DNA of 64,000 nucleotides from assembly GCF_964340395.1 (NCBI RefSeq), contig NC_135566.1, positions 6,182,501 through 6,246,500 of the forward strand. The letters run 5' to 3'. A program made the position numbers and the translations under genes. This DNA is from Glandiceps talaboti. Lineage: Eukaryota > Hemichordata > Enteropneusta > Spengelidae. Of the stretch, positions 11,601 to 22,082 are shown piece after piece; the first letter of the stretch is position 1, and every line of letters starts with the position of its first letter. A model generated the notes under the pieces. The model made no database searches. It was not told the DNA's origin and saw nothing but the letters and a program-made list of their open reading frames with translations.

Positions 11601-13149
11601 CGTGTTACAGGGGTTCCAAAACTTATCAATTAACTCTGATGTCAAACGGCTCCTTGTGATTTACTGTTGTCTTTAGAAACATACTAAGAGAGAAATGTAG
11701 TCTGATGACAACATTAGGATGAGTACATCTTGTATAGACCTCAGTATCAAAGTCAATTAGTGCTATATTCAGTTTGAGGAAGAGACATGGCCATGATAAC
11801 AATCAAAATCCACATGAAACTTCTGTAATATTGGCCAGAGAAAGATTGACAGATAGAATATCAAATCGTGAATGAGTACAAACTAGTTTCCTTGAAGCTT
11901 GAGAAACATTATCTGAAATGCATTAGTGGTCAGAAGAGAAGCTGATCACTTCATCCCACTTTCAACTCATCCTATTGTCACCTCGCCTTAAGTTTAACTT
12001 GTCCATAAAAACAGTCTTCCCAGAAATGAAACAGTCATTTTGATTTATTCTTGCCTTAGATGTAGCAAAGTATGCATTTTTACAAGCAACAGCTAACTTC
12101 GTTGTCAGCAATGGGAATACATTATGTATCTGTTGGTGTAGATGTAACATTACCCTGGAATAGAATGAGAGGGTACACCACACACCTAATCATGCATTAT
12201 TAAACAGTGATGGTACTTTAACAACCAAACCTGTTCACACCCACGTTTTAAATGTATGACTGTAGAGTAATGTTCAGGCTTTAACGTTTTATAGAAAGTT
12301 TGTCATAGTGTGGTAAGTCAAGGTGGACTCCAGGAGACAGGTCTAAAGGATGGACGAGTTGAAATTAGGCGAAGTTGGAAATGGGATGAGTTGAAATTGG
12401 GATGAAACGATGAAGTGATTTGAATCTTCAAAACAGACATAGCAGGAGCTATACCAATCACGGTATTACTTTCAAATATACTATTGACTACAAAATAAAT
12501 TTTAATATTAATAACTTCAAGATCACTACTACGCAATCACATATCATCAATAAATAATTGTACCAGAGAAACGTCACCTCAGAAACTTAAGACTTTCTCT
12601 ACCATAATTACATCTATAGCCGGTCATTAATTATTGAATTCAAATGAATTTCACATGATTATAATATATTATCTAGTCAAATAAAAATTGTCAATTTACA
12701 AAACTAATGGTTATCTAATTATTCTTAGAAATTAAAAAACAATTACAACAAAAAAGTGAGGCCAAACCAAGCAAATAATAATAATGTGTTGAATTAACGG
12801 TATCAACACGTCAAACTCACAGACGATATTGAATCAATGATTTGGACATTTTACCAACACTTGAACAGCGGCGGTGTAAAGTTGATTCGTGCGATGCGGT
12901 TACTAAGATATCATACTTATTGTTTAATGACAAGGTGAACAAAGTTTCTAGTGTTTACTTTGGAGTAAACAGTAAATTTATTATGACTTTCGTCATTTCC
13001 CCACCTGACTCGACTGTAATGTTGATCAAGGCTAATCATATCTTTCTCATTTCACCGAGAACTTACCTCCCCGGAACTTTGTCAGCATTACGTTTCCAAA
13101 ACGTCCTCTTATTTTTCTTTGCATCTGCAGTAAGTCCAGACGCAGCCAT
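1284..13149 (-). CDS. TBC1D22: TBC1 domain family member 22 (Rab GTPase-activating protein), complete, 11 exons
   Basis: Exons, 5' to 3' on the minus strand: 13149-13067, 10951-10659, 9495-9301, 8747-8677, 8096-7968, 6952-6887, 6255-6141, 5474-5283, 2725-2598, 1795-1700 and 1421-1284. All junctions are GT-AG with matching phases. They give 501 codons plus TAA, against about 505 to 517 in vertebrate TBC1D22B and TBC1D22A. The ATG has a strong context (ACCATGG) and an in-frame TAA 15 bases upstream. The N-terminus carries the family motif SIKPVYGAKHPP. The TBC domain covers about residues 200-440. Both catalytic fingers are present: IHIDIPR (arginine finger R264) and GYVQG (Q299). FAFRWMNNLLMRE and the C-terminal FMFADAP tail are also conserved. 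The family accelerates GTP hydrolysis by Rabs; vertebrate members associate with the Golgi. Some stretches (HIDIPRTNPL, FLSEYV) look closer to the B paralogue, but an invertebrate single-copy gene is likely pro-orthologous to both. Exon 8 ends inside a minisatellite. Confidence 0.96.
1845..2505. repeat. Degenerate ~20-bp tandem repeat in TBC1D22 intron 9
   Basis: About 30 imperfect copies of a unit like CAAGGTCATAGTTTATGTGG, with drift to variants such as AGCGTGGCTACATCATAGTT near the right end. The array fills most of the intron between TBC1D22 exons 9 and 10. Its unit is unrelated to the neighbouring exon ends, unlike the array in intron 8. Confidence 0.8.
2842..2945. repeat. ~33-bp tandem repeat, three copies
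   Basis: Three near-identical copies of a unit containing TTTACATATTTATTACATG and GTCTTGTGAC, directly beside the long donor-site array in TBC1D22 intron 8. Confidence 0.85.
2991..5321 (-). repeat. 41-bp minisatellite repeating the 3' end of TBC1D22 exon 8 with its 5' splice site
   Basis: On the minus strand the unit reads from GTAAGTGACAGC through GAACTAGTCAGG to AATAGATG, 41 bp, followed by the next GTAAGT. By hand I count about 59 copies of the CTAGT/CTAGA core, including the one that lies in exon 8 itself (5283-5321). The exonic copy encodes LRELVRRID; every other copy is intronic. A common shorter variant lacks 8 bp (ACTAGTCAGATGG). Nearly every unit keeps a consensus 5' splice site, ATG|GTAAGT. 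Unit sequences alternate between GTAAGTGAC and GTAAGTCAC. The array therefore places more than 50 potential splice donors in a row after the true one at 5282/5283. Confidence 0.95.
4437..5142. repeat. 353-bp higher-order repeat inside the donor-site array
   Basis: The order of unit variants from about 4437 recurs from about 4790. The variant pair CGCTG/CGCCG, the short unit followed by TTAGCACCGTCACTTAAC, and the TAGATC variant all repeat at an offset of 353 bp. This indicates recent duplication of a block of about nine units. Confidence 0.75.
5541..5609. repeat. (CA)n microsatellite
   Basis: About 34 uninterrupted CA dinucleotides in TBC1D22 intron 7, some 65 bp upstream of exon 8 in the transcribed direction. 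The open frames across it are artefacts of the repeat. Confidence 0.98.
5640..5950. repeat. Dispersed element copy A, with inner terminal inverted repeats
   Basis: This stretch is similar along its length to 9770-10068. Inside it, 5778-5800 (starting AACAGAACCCCATT) and 5923-5945 (ending ATGGGGTTCTGTT) form inverted repeats matching at about 21 of 23 positions, which resembles a MITE of about 168 bp. The homologous part extends about 135 bp further left, so the dispersed unit is larger than the inverted-repeat part. No coding capacity is seen. Confidence 0.7.
6317..6332. repeat. Poly(G) tract, 16 bp
   Basis: Uninterrupted G16 on the plus strand in TBC1D22 intron 6. It is one of seven G-runs of 11 or more on this strand in the window. 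Confidence 0.95.
6487..6575. repeat. (CAT/CAC)n trinucleotide tract
   Basis: A run of CAT then CAC triplets followed by degenerate CCATCC/CACCAT units, in TBC1D22 intron 6. No exon overlaps it. Confidence 0.9.
9770..10068. repeat. Dispersed element copy B
   Basis: Similar to 5640-5950 with an estimated 25-30% divergence. Shared blocks include CACCTGCATGCA, a TTGCTGTTT-like segment, AACAGAACCCCATT and GGGGTATTT. The right inverted repeat is degraded in this copy. It lies in TBC1D22 intron 2, so two introns of one gene carry the same element in the same orientation. Confidence 0.7.
11506..11522. repeat. Poly(G) tract, 17 bp
   Basis: Uninterrupted G17 on the plus strand in TBC1D22 intron 1. 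The rest of this roughly 2.1-kb intron (10952-13066) shows no exon or element that I can recognise. Confidence 0.95.
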
Positions 13150-13249
13150 GGTTATGACTTGTTAACTGTGCAACTATCTGCACAATTGTTGGACCCGCTT
13201 TTCGAAATCTGTGAGATATATAGCCAACAACTACACTTTCCTTCATTCC

Positions 13250-13265
13250 CCGTCCGCCATGTTGA
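13250..13265 (-). promoter_or_regulatory. ATGGCGG element upstream of TBC1D22 (YY1-like site or short uORF)
   Basis: On the minus strand AACATGGCGGACGGGG lies about 110 bp upstream of the TBC1D22 start codon. AAnATGGCGG is the core of YY1 sites common in TATA-less housekeeping promoters. Read as an upstream ORF it would encode five residues (MADGE) before a stop. No TATA box is obvious nearby. Confidence 0.4.
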
Positions 13266-14472
13266 ACTCACGTCAACATTCTCCAAATCGAGGCTAAAGA
13301 CCCCATAGGACAATGATCGATATAACGATTCGCTCATCTGTGACAAGATAAACGGTCTTTTTTTGCCTCGCGCAAACGATCACACGATACATACATTACA
13401 ATGGTATTTAAAAGTACATAAAAAGGACCTGGTCTGCCACTAAGATAAACAAGTTTAGACGATTACACTACAATGTGTGTTTTGATGTAGCAGATATTCC
13501 ACAAATTTTACAAAATGACTCTGTATTAGAGAGGAGCTAAAGGAAAAATTGATCTAAAACTGGCAGGGAAGATAATTTAAATACCAACAACAGTGGATAT
13601 AATTTGGCTTGGCAATTTACATTCAAATCAATGAATTTCGATACAAGTTATACAGAATAACAAAATGACGGTATTAATTTTAAAACCCATCTTCTCAAAC
13701 AGTAGGCTACCTTGTTACAGTAGGTGGTCTCATCACTTAAAATACGGTTGTCATGGAAACTAAGTACTTTGACATTTTCTACGAGCAAAAATGACAAATT
13801 AATGGTTATAAATGTCAAACTATCTATATATGAAACTTTAATTTCTGTTTCTGATGTAAGATTCGGTCGCGTGACGTAAGCTTTAACTAATCACGTGTTT
13901 ATTCAACCGAGTCGTGAGGCGCGGCGTGTGACAAGCGTCATCGTCTTACATGTTTTAGATTGACGGGGGGGGGGGGGGGCTCGCACCAAGGAGAAACATT
14001 TTCAAGATTAAGGGGGTGGGCTCGATATATTTTGATTACCCGAAGGGGTAAAAACACAAACGAGTAATTTTGAACTCGACTAGAACATCTGCCCCTACAT
14101 GTATGTTCATAATCGTCGAATACTAAAACCCCATTATAAAAGAGCTGTATCATTTTACATCAGGACACCTACAATATGATAGAAAGTTTATTTTTAAATG
14201 TGTATTTCTCCGTACAATAACGTTAACATTTAACAAAAAATTCAAAAAAAACATTCCCGGCCTGTAGAATTTAATATGGATGCAGTTGTAGTATGAAAAT
14301 ATTTTTGACATCATTAAGTTATTAATATTAATGGCTTTGTTTTGAAATTGTTTACTTGATGCACGAGTGTCAGAATGAGCGGTTGGTAACACATATTGCG
14401 CTCAAACAATATCACTATTTCTTGCCTGCATTTGTGCTTCCCGAGGGCTTCCATAACTTTAGACATCATCCT

Positions 14473-14559
14473 CGTCCTCCAAATTGTTGGTAAAATCGTA
14501 GCGCCAGCCCTTTAGCAGGCAGTAAGACACTCGCTGGTATGTGTTATTGTTTAATCATA
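14473..14559 (-). other. Unassigned protein-like stretch, possible terminal exon
   Basis: On the minus strand this reads as about 29 codons ending in TAA. They include RVSYCLLKGWRYDFTN and an acidic end LEDEDDV. The composition looks coding rather than AT-rich noise. A possible acceptor (ACACATACCAG) lies inside the stretch but would shift the frame. I do not recognise the peptide; it could be the last exon of an undetected minus-strand gene or a chance open stretch. Confidence 0.2.
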
Positions 14560-16809
14560 TGTATAAGCAATAAGATTATTCCGAAAATAACGGATTGATC
14601 AAACCATCATAAACTGTAAGTAAAGTTTACGAATCATGTACTTTCACAAAGGACGCCCTCTTTTGTTCAATCAATGACCATACTTCACAAGCAAGAATGG
14701 GATTAGCATGTCGACATTGATTGAATTTATGAAAGAAAATTATCATTAAATATTTGAAAGAAAATGTAACATTTGACCGATGTGAAAATAAATTGATAAA
14801 TGCAAATATTAACAAACCAATACAAAATGGTTCACGTGACCAATAAAAGCATGAATATTTAATGAAAGACAAATTATCCTAGGGGATGAACAGCTGTCAA
14901 TGTTACCAAATTTTATTATTCTTAAGCTTGTTGCTAAGCGATTACGTTCTAGATATATTTCAAAGTGTACAGAGCAAAAACCAGATTTTATGGCAAACGA
15001 AAAGTAATCAGCACATAAAATTACATATAGCTGTCAGAAAAAAATAAATTAAATTGGAATATCAAAAAGTGGGGACACTTATTTATCACCTAAAAATCTC
15101 CAAATACAAATTGTAAGCTTATCAGTGCAAAAATATCATTGTCTGTAATTTTGAAACACTCGTGTAATGTTTTTGAGGACTGTGTCCATGAATCTATCTG
15201 AAAGGATGTATGAATAATTGCAAAAATCCCAATAAACTATTATAAATTAACACACAAAGAAGACGAGAATTTACGAAAATATTACCTGTGGTTATTGGCA
15301 AATATCTAAAGAACACAAAATACACTTTAAACACAAGTTTACCTCCAAAGAACATAAAATATACAAATACAAACATAGTTTTTACCACGTACCATGCAAA
15401 GAACAATGTTAAGAACGTCTAAAATAACCAATGAAAACGTGGAATGTATCAATAACAACATGATTAAATAAAGGTATAAGGTTTATATGGAATATTACAA
15501 CACACGTACATGGTCTGCCCTTTTAATTATGTCAAGAGGCTTCATTGTTTATCTAGATTGCAACACAGACACTAGACGGCCATCTTTTGTCTATATGATT
15601 AGTAGATAGAAATCAATCAATTACCCGAGTTGGTTATGTGCCAATTGATTTGTCGACATGTTGCTATAAATTCTACACGCAAGGGAGTCTCCGTATAAGA
15701 GTATGTGTACACGGAATGTACTGTTGGCTTCAAGCCATATAGACTCGTCCAAACCTTAGTTAGTTGTTGCAAACTTTACACACATCGTTATTATGAGTGT
15801 GTACTTCCGATCGTGACATCTAAGATCACTATCGTGAGATGACACACGCACTATTCATACTATACAAGAGACTAATAATATAATATACATTTTCCAATCC
15901 TGAAAGTGTCGAAGAAGAAAATGATCCTTAACTTTCGGTGTAGTTATAACCAACGTGACACCCACCTCCATCTTTTTTTCCTTAACTAACCCACCCTAGT
16001 GTAGTGTCTTACTGAACACCACGGGTAAAGTACGTGCTATAATTTATGTGTACGGTAATAATACTAATTAAAAGCATGTGTGATCTCAAAAGATGGCGTG
16101 CATCTATGCTATCTAACTTTATTAACTCCGCTGTCATATTAACCGGATGCAGTCTATAACTTTATTACATGTGATAAATTTCCTCTGATATCATTTTCAT
16201 ACAGTCATTGCATTCTGACTTTAGACATATCTGGCCTCTATGTTAGCTCTGTGTTATCTAAGTCATAATGTTCTTGTGTAAGACAGTCTCCATAACCTGA
16301 ATTGCTAATTTCTTTTCTCTATAATCATAATACAAGGGTTCTCATCAGGCATTCATCTATGATCTAATATGAAATTATAATAGGATTTTATCTTCACATA
16401 GTACACCATAAATTTTATGACCTAAGTCCATCTCAACATATTAACCCACGAAGAATCCATGCGTACCAAACGAAGTGTGGTTTATCTTCTAATGTAAGAG
16501 AGACATGTTCATAAAGCTCCAAAATGACAATTCTCCTCTGAGCAGAAACTTCATAGAGTATTCATGTGTGGTTATGCCATACCAGGAACGCTATATCATT
16601 TTTACATCGCTCCCTGCAAAAAACCGTATGGACTTCTTTCCTCTAAATTGCAAGACATTTCTTTGCCAACTATCAGCCAACGAGTTCTGTACTCGAGAAT
16701 TCAACTTAAGTCCCCAGGCTTCCTATATGTTAAATTTACTTTATTACATTTAAATCTTTACCGGTTTTGGTTGTAGCTTCCTATGAACCTGCTTCAGTAT
16801 ATATGTAAG

Positions 16810-17033
16810 CTACTTATTAACGCCCCAAATTCTCCGAATGCCAAACACATGTCCATTGGATCCCGCCAGGTTGTACCTTATACCCGTTGCTACATCATTG
16901 ATACGGGTAGGATCACAACAAGAGCAACAGTACAATTCTCCGGGTGACCTTTGCGTAGTACACAGTCTCCTAACGCCATTCCGAGACTTCACCACATCAG
17001 ATTGTGGCTTTTCAGGGCGGTATAGTGAATAGT
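16810..17033 (-). other. Unassigned open stretch, possible exon
   Basis: A minus-strand open frame that is more GC-rich than its surroundings. It includes SNYSLYRPEKPQSDVV, the cysteine cluster LYCCSCCDP and GIRYNLAGSNGHVFGIRRI, and ends with TAG. CCCCAATCAG at its 5' side could be a splice acceptor. I recognise no family. It also overlaps the presumed promoter of the plus-strand fibrinogen-domain gene, whose start codon is at 17068. Confidence 0.2.
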
Positions 17034-17067
17034 TGCTGATTGGGGTTAGTTATTATATTTTTACGGT

Positions 17068-19634
17068 ATGCACGTTCAGCGATATTTCACTGCTGTCAGT
17101 CTTCTTGGCGTTTTTTGGATATTTGTTTCGAGAGCCGAACCTGGTGGTACAATGCTTCGCCAGGGAGACAGTAGACGATGTGTGTTCCGGTTCAACGTTC
17201 TCGAGGAAGAATTTTCATCTTGTCACTCCCTTGAAATGGAGAAAAGACTGGACAAGCTGACGGAGGAAGTTCATGAAATGCGATTGACCCTAGCTGGCCT
17301 TAGGTATAACAACAGAGAGAAGGACTTAAAGAATCTACGAGGTAAAGTACATGCATTTCACTCTTACGTACACAATGTCTGGTGCCGATCATTTGATCTT
17401 TCATTGTCTAGTCGGTATTTAATACATAAAAAGTGTTTCCACTGAATCAGGAATTCGGAAGTGAAATTAAAAAACCCCCATAATATATGTCTTTATGGTA
17501 TATCTTTATGGTATCATAAACACCGACTCTCTTACTTTCGTCTAAAATTATCTATAAATTGACGAACATTTTACAGCAAAAAAAAATCGTCTGTATTTTT
17601 TAGGCGGGAAAGTGTCACTAGGGAGATTAAATCGCTTATCCATTTCAGGTCTACCAATGCCACCTTTGGTCTAAGATGTGATCAAATTTACCAAAAAGTT
17701 AACATTTACTCTCGATCATTCGTTATATATGTCGGGTAGGTCAGGGTGATAAAGTTTGTATGGTTAAACTTTATACACGTAGTCTAGTCTGAGTGGCGAT
17801 ATCGGAATGTTATTCTGTGCCATGAGATGACGTTGACTATAGAGGAAACGTCTTTGATAAATACAAAGAAGCGAAATCAATGTGTTGGCTGTCTGCGATG
17901 CAGTGATGAATAGGAAGCCACGTTGGATCATTTAATAAGCACAATGACCAGTATTAAAGTTAGGAAAGTTGTGCAAAGATGGCAGAGGAAATAGTACTTT
18001 GCAACACAATGTATGGGACATGTTAGTATTTCAGTTTATTGAACCGTAATGGCACGACACCCCCACTCTATCCTCGAGAACATAATATATATGCGACAGT
18101 TCAGTTAGTTAACAGCCAATTTTGAGTAGACACGAAAGGTTCTGTGATTGTCTGTAGTTACACGGCGTAACACGTAAAGTTGAGTGATCGCCGGGAAGGT
18201 TAGATGCTAGGATATGAGTCTGGACCGGTAACCAGGACTTGATTAGTTGTGATAACAATGTGACAAGATTGTTTACAACATGCCTTGCTTAATATTTACA
18301 TTAATATCCATAATGAATCAATCATAATATTATAGATGTCTATCAACAGATAGACATGCTGCCAAATAATTGGTAGTATCCATTCGTGTATACATACATA
18401 CATACATACATACATACATACATACATACATACATACATACATACATACATACATACATACATGCATATATATGTATGTGAATAAAATATCACTTCTTAC
18501 TAGCTAGTAGTACCCGCATATAGTTAACAACTGTCTCCGTGCCTCATATTTCACCCATTCACACAACGTTACACCCACAGGCACTCGAATCAATCTGTAT
18601 GATTTGGGGATAAATTCACTATACATTTTTTTTAAAAATCATACATTGATTCGAGTGCCTGTGGTTACACCTACATACACATATCCCTTGAATTGGTTGC
18701 ATATTAAGAACATATACGTTAGTTCGTTCGTTCGTCCAGGGAGTTGGTAACTTTATGGTTGAATAATACAGCGCTGTGTAAATACCACTTTTCAGTTGTA
18801 AAACCACACTGAGTTCACTGTAGGTAACTAACCCTAGGCGGGACCACCACAAATGTTACTTCCAGTTCTAAATATCATCACGACTGATCATTTCATGATA
18901 AAATGCAAACCACATGGTTTATACACGACACACTTGGATTTGTACAGCAGAAACAAGTTACATCCCGATATAGAAAGTCGTCTGACATTGCTACATTCTC
19001 TTTACACAGAATACCATTCAGGTGATCTGTGCCCATAAACCATGGTCACCATTTTGCCAGGTTAGGCCTAAAAATAATTGTTTGGTTCCGGTTACATACC
19101 CGACCCCACCTAGTATTTCACTGCCGACCCTAAAATTTTTTTTACATAACCGAGAAAAAAATAATAAAATCGCAAAAATTGTGAAAGGCGCCATTTACTA
19201 GTAAACGTTTCATCTGCTAGTAAATGACACTTTTAAAGGACCCAGCTGTGTGTTGTGTCTCTGTTCAGTATTGTTTTTTTGTGTCTCTCTTTGTTTTATA
19301 TTATGCATATCATGTCCCACGAATAAAACACCAAGGTAACTTCATTTCTCCTGTAAAACCTGCCACTAGCATGTAACTAAACATTATACTTCAGACTTTC
19401 AGTAAATAGATTAGTTAGGGTACACGATAAAATATATAAAACTATCGGAAGCAACAAATTAACCGTAAAATTGTGAACTGTGTTGCCTTGAGGTATCAAA
19501 ATAAACTTATAAAATTCGGAACACATGACATATATATCACGTTACTTTGTATACATCTGAAAAATATAAACCTGCCACAAAACAGTTTATTCGTGCTTTC
19601 CGTATTGCAAATTTGACGAACACTTAAACACATA

Positions 19635-19683
<49 letters not shown>

Positions 19684-20874
19684 GAGTCCGTCCGTCCCCG
19701 CTATCCAAATACCTCGCAGTATTTTTCTCTTATGTTATGGTTTCTATCAATATTCTCGCCCAGATGTTGTAAATGTTAAATCAAAAGTTAACGGCTATAC
19801 TTTTATAATCCCCCAAAATACAGTAAAGTTTGCCAACGTTACATCCATGGATGGATGAGATAAAAGAACACTGATACATTTTCAAATCTACAGTAAAATA
19901 GTTACATCATATACGAATGTGAAGTATTGCCACACCACTGGTAAGCACGTTGTATGTATGTGTAAGTAGCTCGTTATGTCCCAGGTTATGTCTTTGGATG
20001 GATATATGGATACATGTAGTTGAAATCATCGGATTAATGAAAAATCGTTACCCTGTTATACATACATACATACATACATACATACATACATTGTACGTGC
20101 AATGTCAACATTTAGACTGGCTGTAATGACTTGACAATCCCAAGTACTAATCACATTTCAATTGCATCTTCTGTTTCGTGTACACTTTCTTCCACAGATT
20201 GCCAAGACGTGCGAAACGCAGGAGCGGTGGCGAAGGGCGAGTATGTGATCTGGCCTGTCATTTCTCCATACTCCATGCGTGTGTACTGTGAAATGGACGA
20301 TAACAAGGGTTGGACGGTTATACAAAGACGTTTGGATGGGTCGGTAGATTTCGACCGTTTTTGGCAAGATTACCGAGATGGCTTCGGAGACTTATCCGGG
20401 GAACACTGGCTGGGTAATGATAACATTTACTACCTCTCCTCCGGCAACCAAAGACCCTATGAACTGCGTATTGAAGTAACAGACTGGAACGGAAACACAG
20501 CTAATGCAGTTTACTCGGATTTTAAAATCGATGGACCGACAAATAAATTTAAACTTTCACTCGGGGAATTCATGGGTGGCAATGCAGGAGACTCTATGCT
20601 ATACGGTGAACGATTTAAAATTCACAACGGTCAGTTCTTCTCAACCAAAGATGTGGATAACGACAATGATGGACATACTATCAGTTGCGCAAAGACGTAC
20701 AATTCCGGCTGGTGGTTCGATAGCTGTTTTATATCAAATTTAAATGGCAGGTATCAAAAATCCAGTCAGCCAATCGAGCAATGGCAAGGAATTCTGTGGA
20801 ATTCTTTGAACGGCCACTATTCATACAAATCGTCGGTCATGAAAATACGACCTTTAGAATATGGCAAAGACTGA
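17068..20874 (+). CDS. Secreted fibrinogen-related protein (angiopoietin/fibroleukin-like), two exons
   Basis: Exons 17068-17341 and 20198-20874, joined in phase 1 through GT-AG sites (CGAG|GTAAAG and CCACAG|ATTGCC), give 316 residues. Residues 1 to about 24 form a signal peptide (SLLGVFWIFVSRA). Residues 38-52 hold CVFRFNV and a second cysteine, slightly recalling the angiopoietin N-terminus. Residues 55-91 are a heptad-rich coiled coil (LEMEKRLDKLTEEVHEMRL). Residues 92-312 form a full fibrinogen C-terminal domain: DCQDV, GWTVIQRRLDGSVDF, HWLGND, YELRIEV, the calcium loop DVDNDND, the cis-peptide-type SCAKTY segment, GWWFDSC, SNLNGRY and MKIRP. Four domain cysteines are present. Such proteins bind glycans, acetylated ligands or receptors outside the cell and oligomerise by the coiled coil. 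Ligand and family subtype cannot be told from sequence alone. Extra small exons in the 2.9-kb intron are possible. Confidence 0.88.
18390..18462. repeat. (CATA)n microsatellite
   Basis: About 18 CATA units in the intron of the fibrinogen-domain gene. Confidence 0.95.
18575..18664. repeat. Foldback element with ~30-bp inverted repeats
   Basis: The left arm (CCACAGGCACTCGAATCAAT at 18575) is the reverse complement of the right arm ending at 18664 (ATTGATTCGAGTGCCTGTGG). Only a 2-bp indel interrupts the roughly 30-bp arms. The spacer is about 25 AT-rich bases. It lies in the fibrinogen-gene intron and resembles a MITE remnant or a solo foldback. Confidence 0.75.
19062..19185 (+). repeat. Fragment of a dispersed terminal-inverted-repeat element
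   Basis: Starts TTAGGCCTAAAAATAATTG, continues with GGTTCCGGTTAC and CCGACCCCACCTAG, and reaches AAATCGCAAAAATTGTG. The same order is found in reverse orientation at 60217-60095. Only one end of the element is found here. Confidence 0.7.
19636..19683. repeat. (TGTC)n microsatellite
   Basis: About twelve TGTC units in the intron of the fibrinogen-domain gene. A short CATA tract follows at 20057-20090. Confidence 0.95.
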
Positions 20875-21162
20875 TAAACATACTGTGTGTTCCACAATAG
20901 GATGCCATTAATTTGACACATATAGTTCTATGGATCAACAGTACACAATTTTAGAAGAATAGATTCTATGTCAAAGTGCAAACATGATATATTTTATGGA
21001 AAGATGTTATGTACATAAGTACGTCTCAAAACATGGTCCTGTTGACGCTTTTCACCGAAACCTTTCCGTAGTGTAGTCTTTGCTTTTACCGTGTATATCA
21101 CTCAAAAAATACGTTCATGTTGATCACAAATTAAACTTCACACTGTTAACCCCAGGTTGTAA

Positions 21163-21168
21163 TAAAAT
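21163..21168 (+). terminator. Candidate polyadenylation signal for the fibrinogen-domain gene
   Basis: AATAAA lies 289 bp after the stop codon. An ATTAAA hexamer at 21130 is an alternative. The assignment rests only on position and motif. Confidence 0.4.
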
Positions 21169-21483
21169 TGCGAATGTGTCCAATCTAAAAACAATTTCGG
21201 TTACAATATGGTAGCCAATTTGGAACATTTTTATGTTATCGCCATCTTCCCGGATTTGCGCTCGGAGGGTTGCCGAACAAAAGCCGATGATAGATGACAG
21301 TGCCTCTGGTTAACGCCTTCGATGTGCTGTAAAAGTACTGGTTAATAAGAAGTCTGTTGGCGTTCATTATTTGTTTGAGTTTTGTATGAAAATGTAGTAT
21401 AGGCAATACATGTAATACCAAAATACCAATAACCATAAACCTGTCATATGAACAAAAATGGTGTAACATATGCAAACGTAAAA

Positions 21484-21800
21484 CCCTTGTAGCTATAAAG
21501 GGGACTTCAGTAATTACAGGGGGTGGGAGACTCGAACCAAGCACGGTCTGTTGCGTAAAATATGATCCTCCCCGATTCCTTTTCCTAAAAAGTAACCCTC
21601 TCCAGTGACCCTGAGTCACACCACAACTAACAATTGATTCACTGGATGGTTGTCAGCAGCAGTTGTGGAATGTGTGACACTGGTGGTGAAATTACGAAAT
21701 ACTGCAAAATTAGATAATGAAAATTACTCAAAGGGAAATTTTACCCTTCCCTTATTCCATTTTCTAAAATATAACCCCCCACCGATCTGTAACATACTTA
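21484..21800. repeat. Possible degenerate dispersed repeat (two related blocks)
   Basis: The block at about 21555-21610 (ATTCCTTTTCCTAAAAAGTAACCC) and the block at about 21738-21785 (ATTCCATTTTCTAAAATATAACCC) resemble each other. They lie between the fibrinogen-domain gene and the large compound microsatellite. Element type is unknown. Confidence 0.4.
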
Positions 21801-21810
21801 TATTCATGAC

Positions 21811-21811
21811 A

Positions 21812-21903
<92 letters not shown>

Positions 21904-22082
21904 GTACACACACATGTATGTATGTATGTATGTATGTATGTATGTATGTATGTATGTATGTATGTATGCATGTATGTGGAGAGGGAGGGGGAGAAAGAGA
22001 GAGGGAGAGGGAGGGAGGGGAGGGAGGGAGAGAGTGCGCGCGCGCGCGCGCGTGTGTGTGTGTGCGTGTGTGTGTGTGCGTA
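21811..22082. repeat. Compound microsatellite, ~270 bp
   Basis: Consecutive tracts of (AT)n at about 21811-21900, (GTAT)n at 21914-21974, a GGGA/GAGA-rich block to about 22034, then (CG)n and (GT)n to 22082. Several overlapping open frames on both strands are artefacts of the repeat. The CG and AT tracts are alternating purine-pyrimidine and could adopt cruciform or Z-DNA. Confidence 0.95.

Larger units (their letters stand above)
13150..16809. other. Intergenic region between divergent TBC1D22 and fibrinogen-domain genes
   Basis: AT-rich sequence with a G15 run at 13965-13979. I recognise no complete gene. One short minus-strand stretch (14473-14559) could encode a C-terminal peptide and is reported separately. 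Other open frames here are short and of low complexity. Confidence 0.5.

Noticed and set aside
12842-13165. 107-codon plus-strand frame
   Set aside because: It lies antisense to TBC1D22 exon 1 and its promoter and has no recognisable motif.
21515-21545. B-box-like GGTTCGAGTC on the minus strand
   Set aside because: The flanks do not form a T-arm and no A box is seen at the right distance, so I do not call a tRNA or SINE there.
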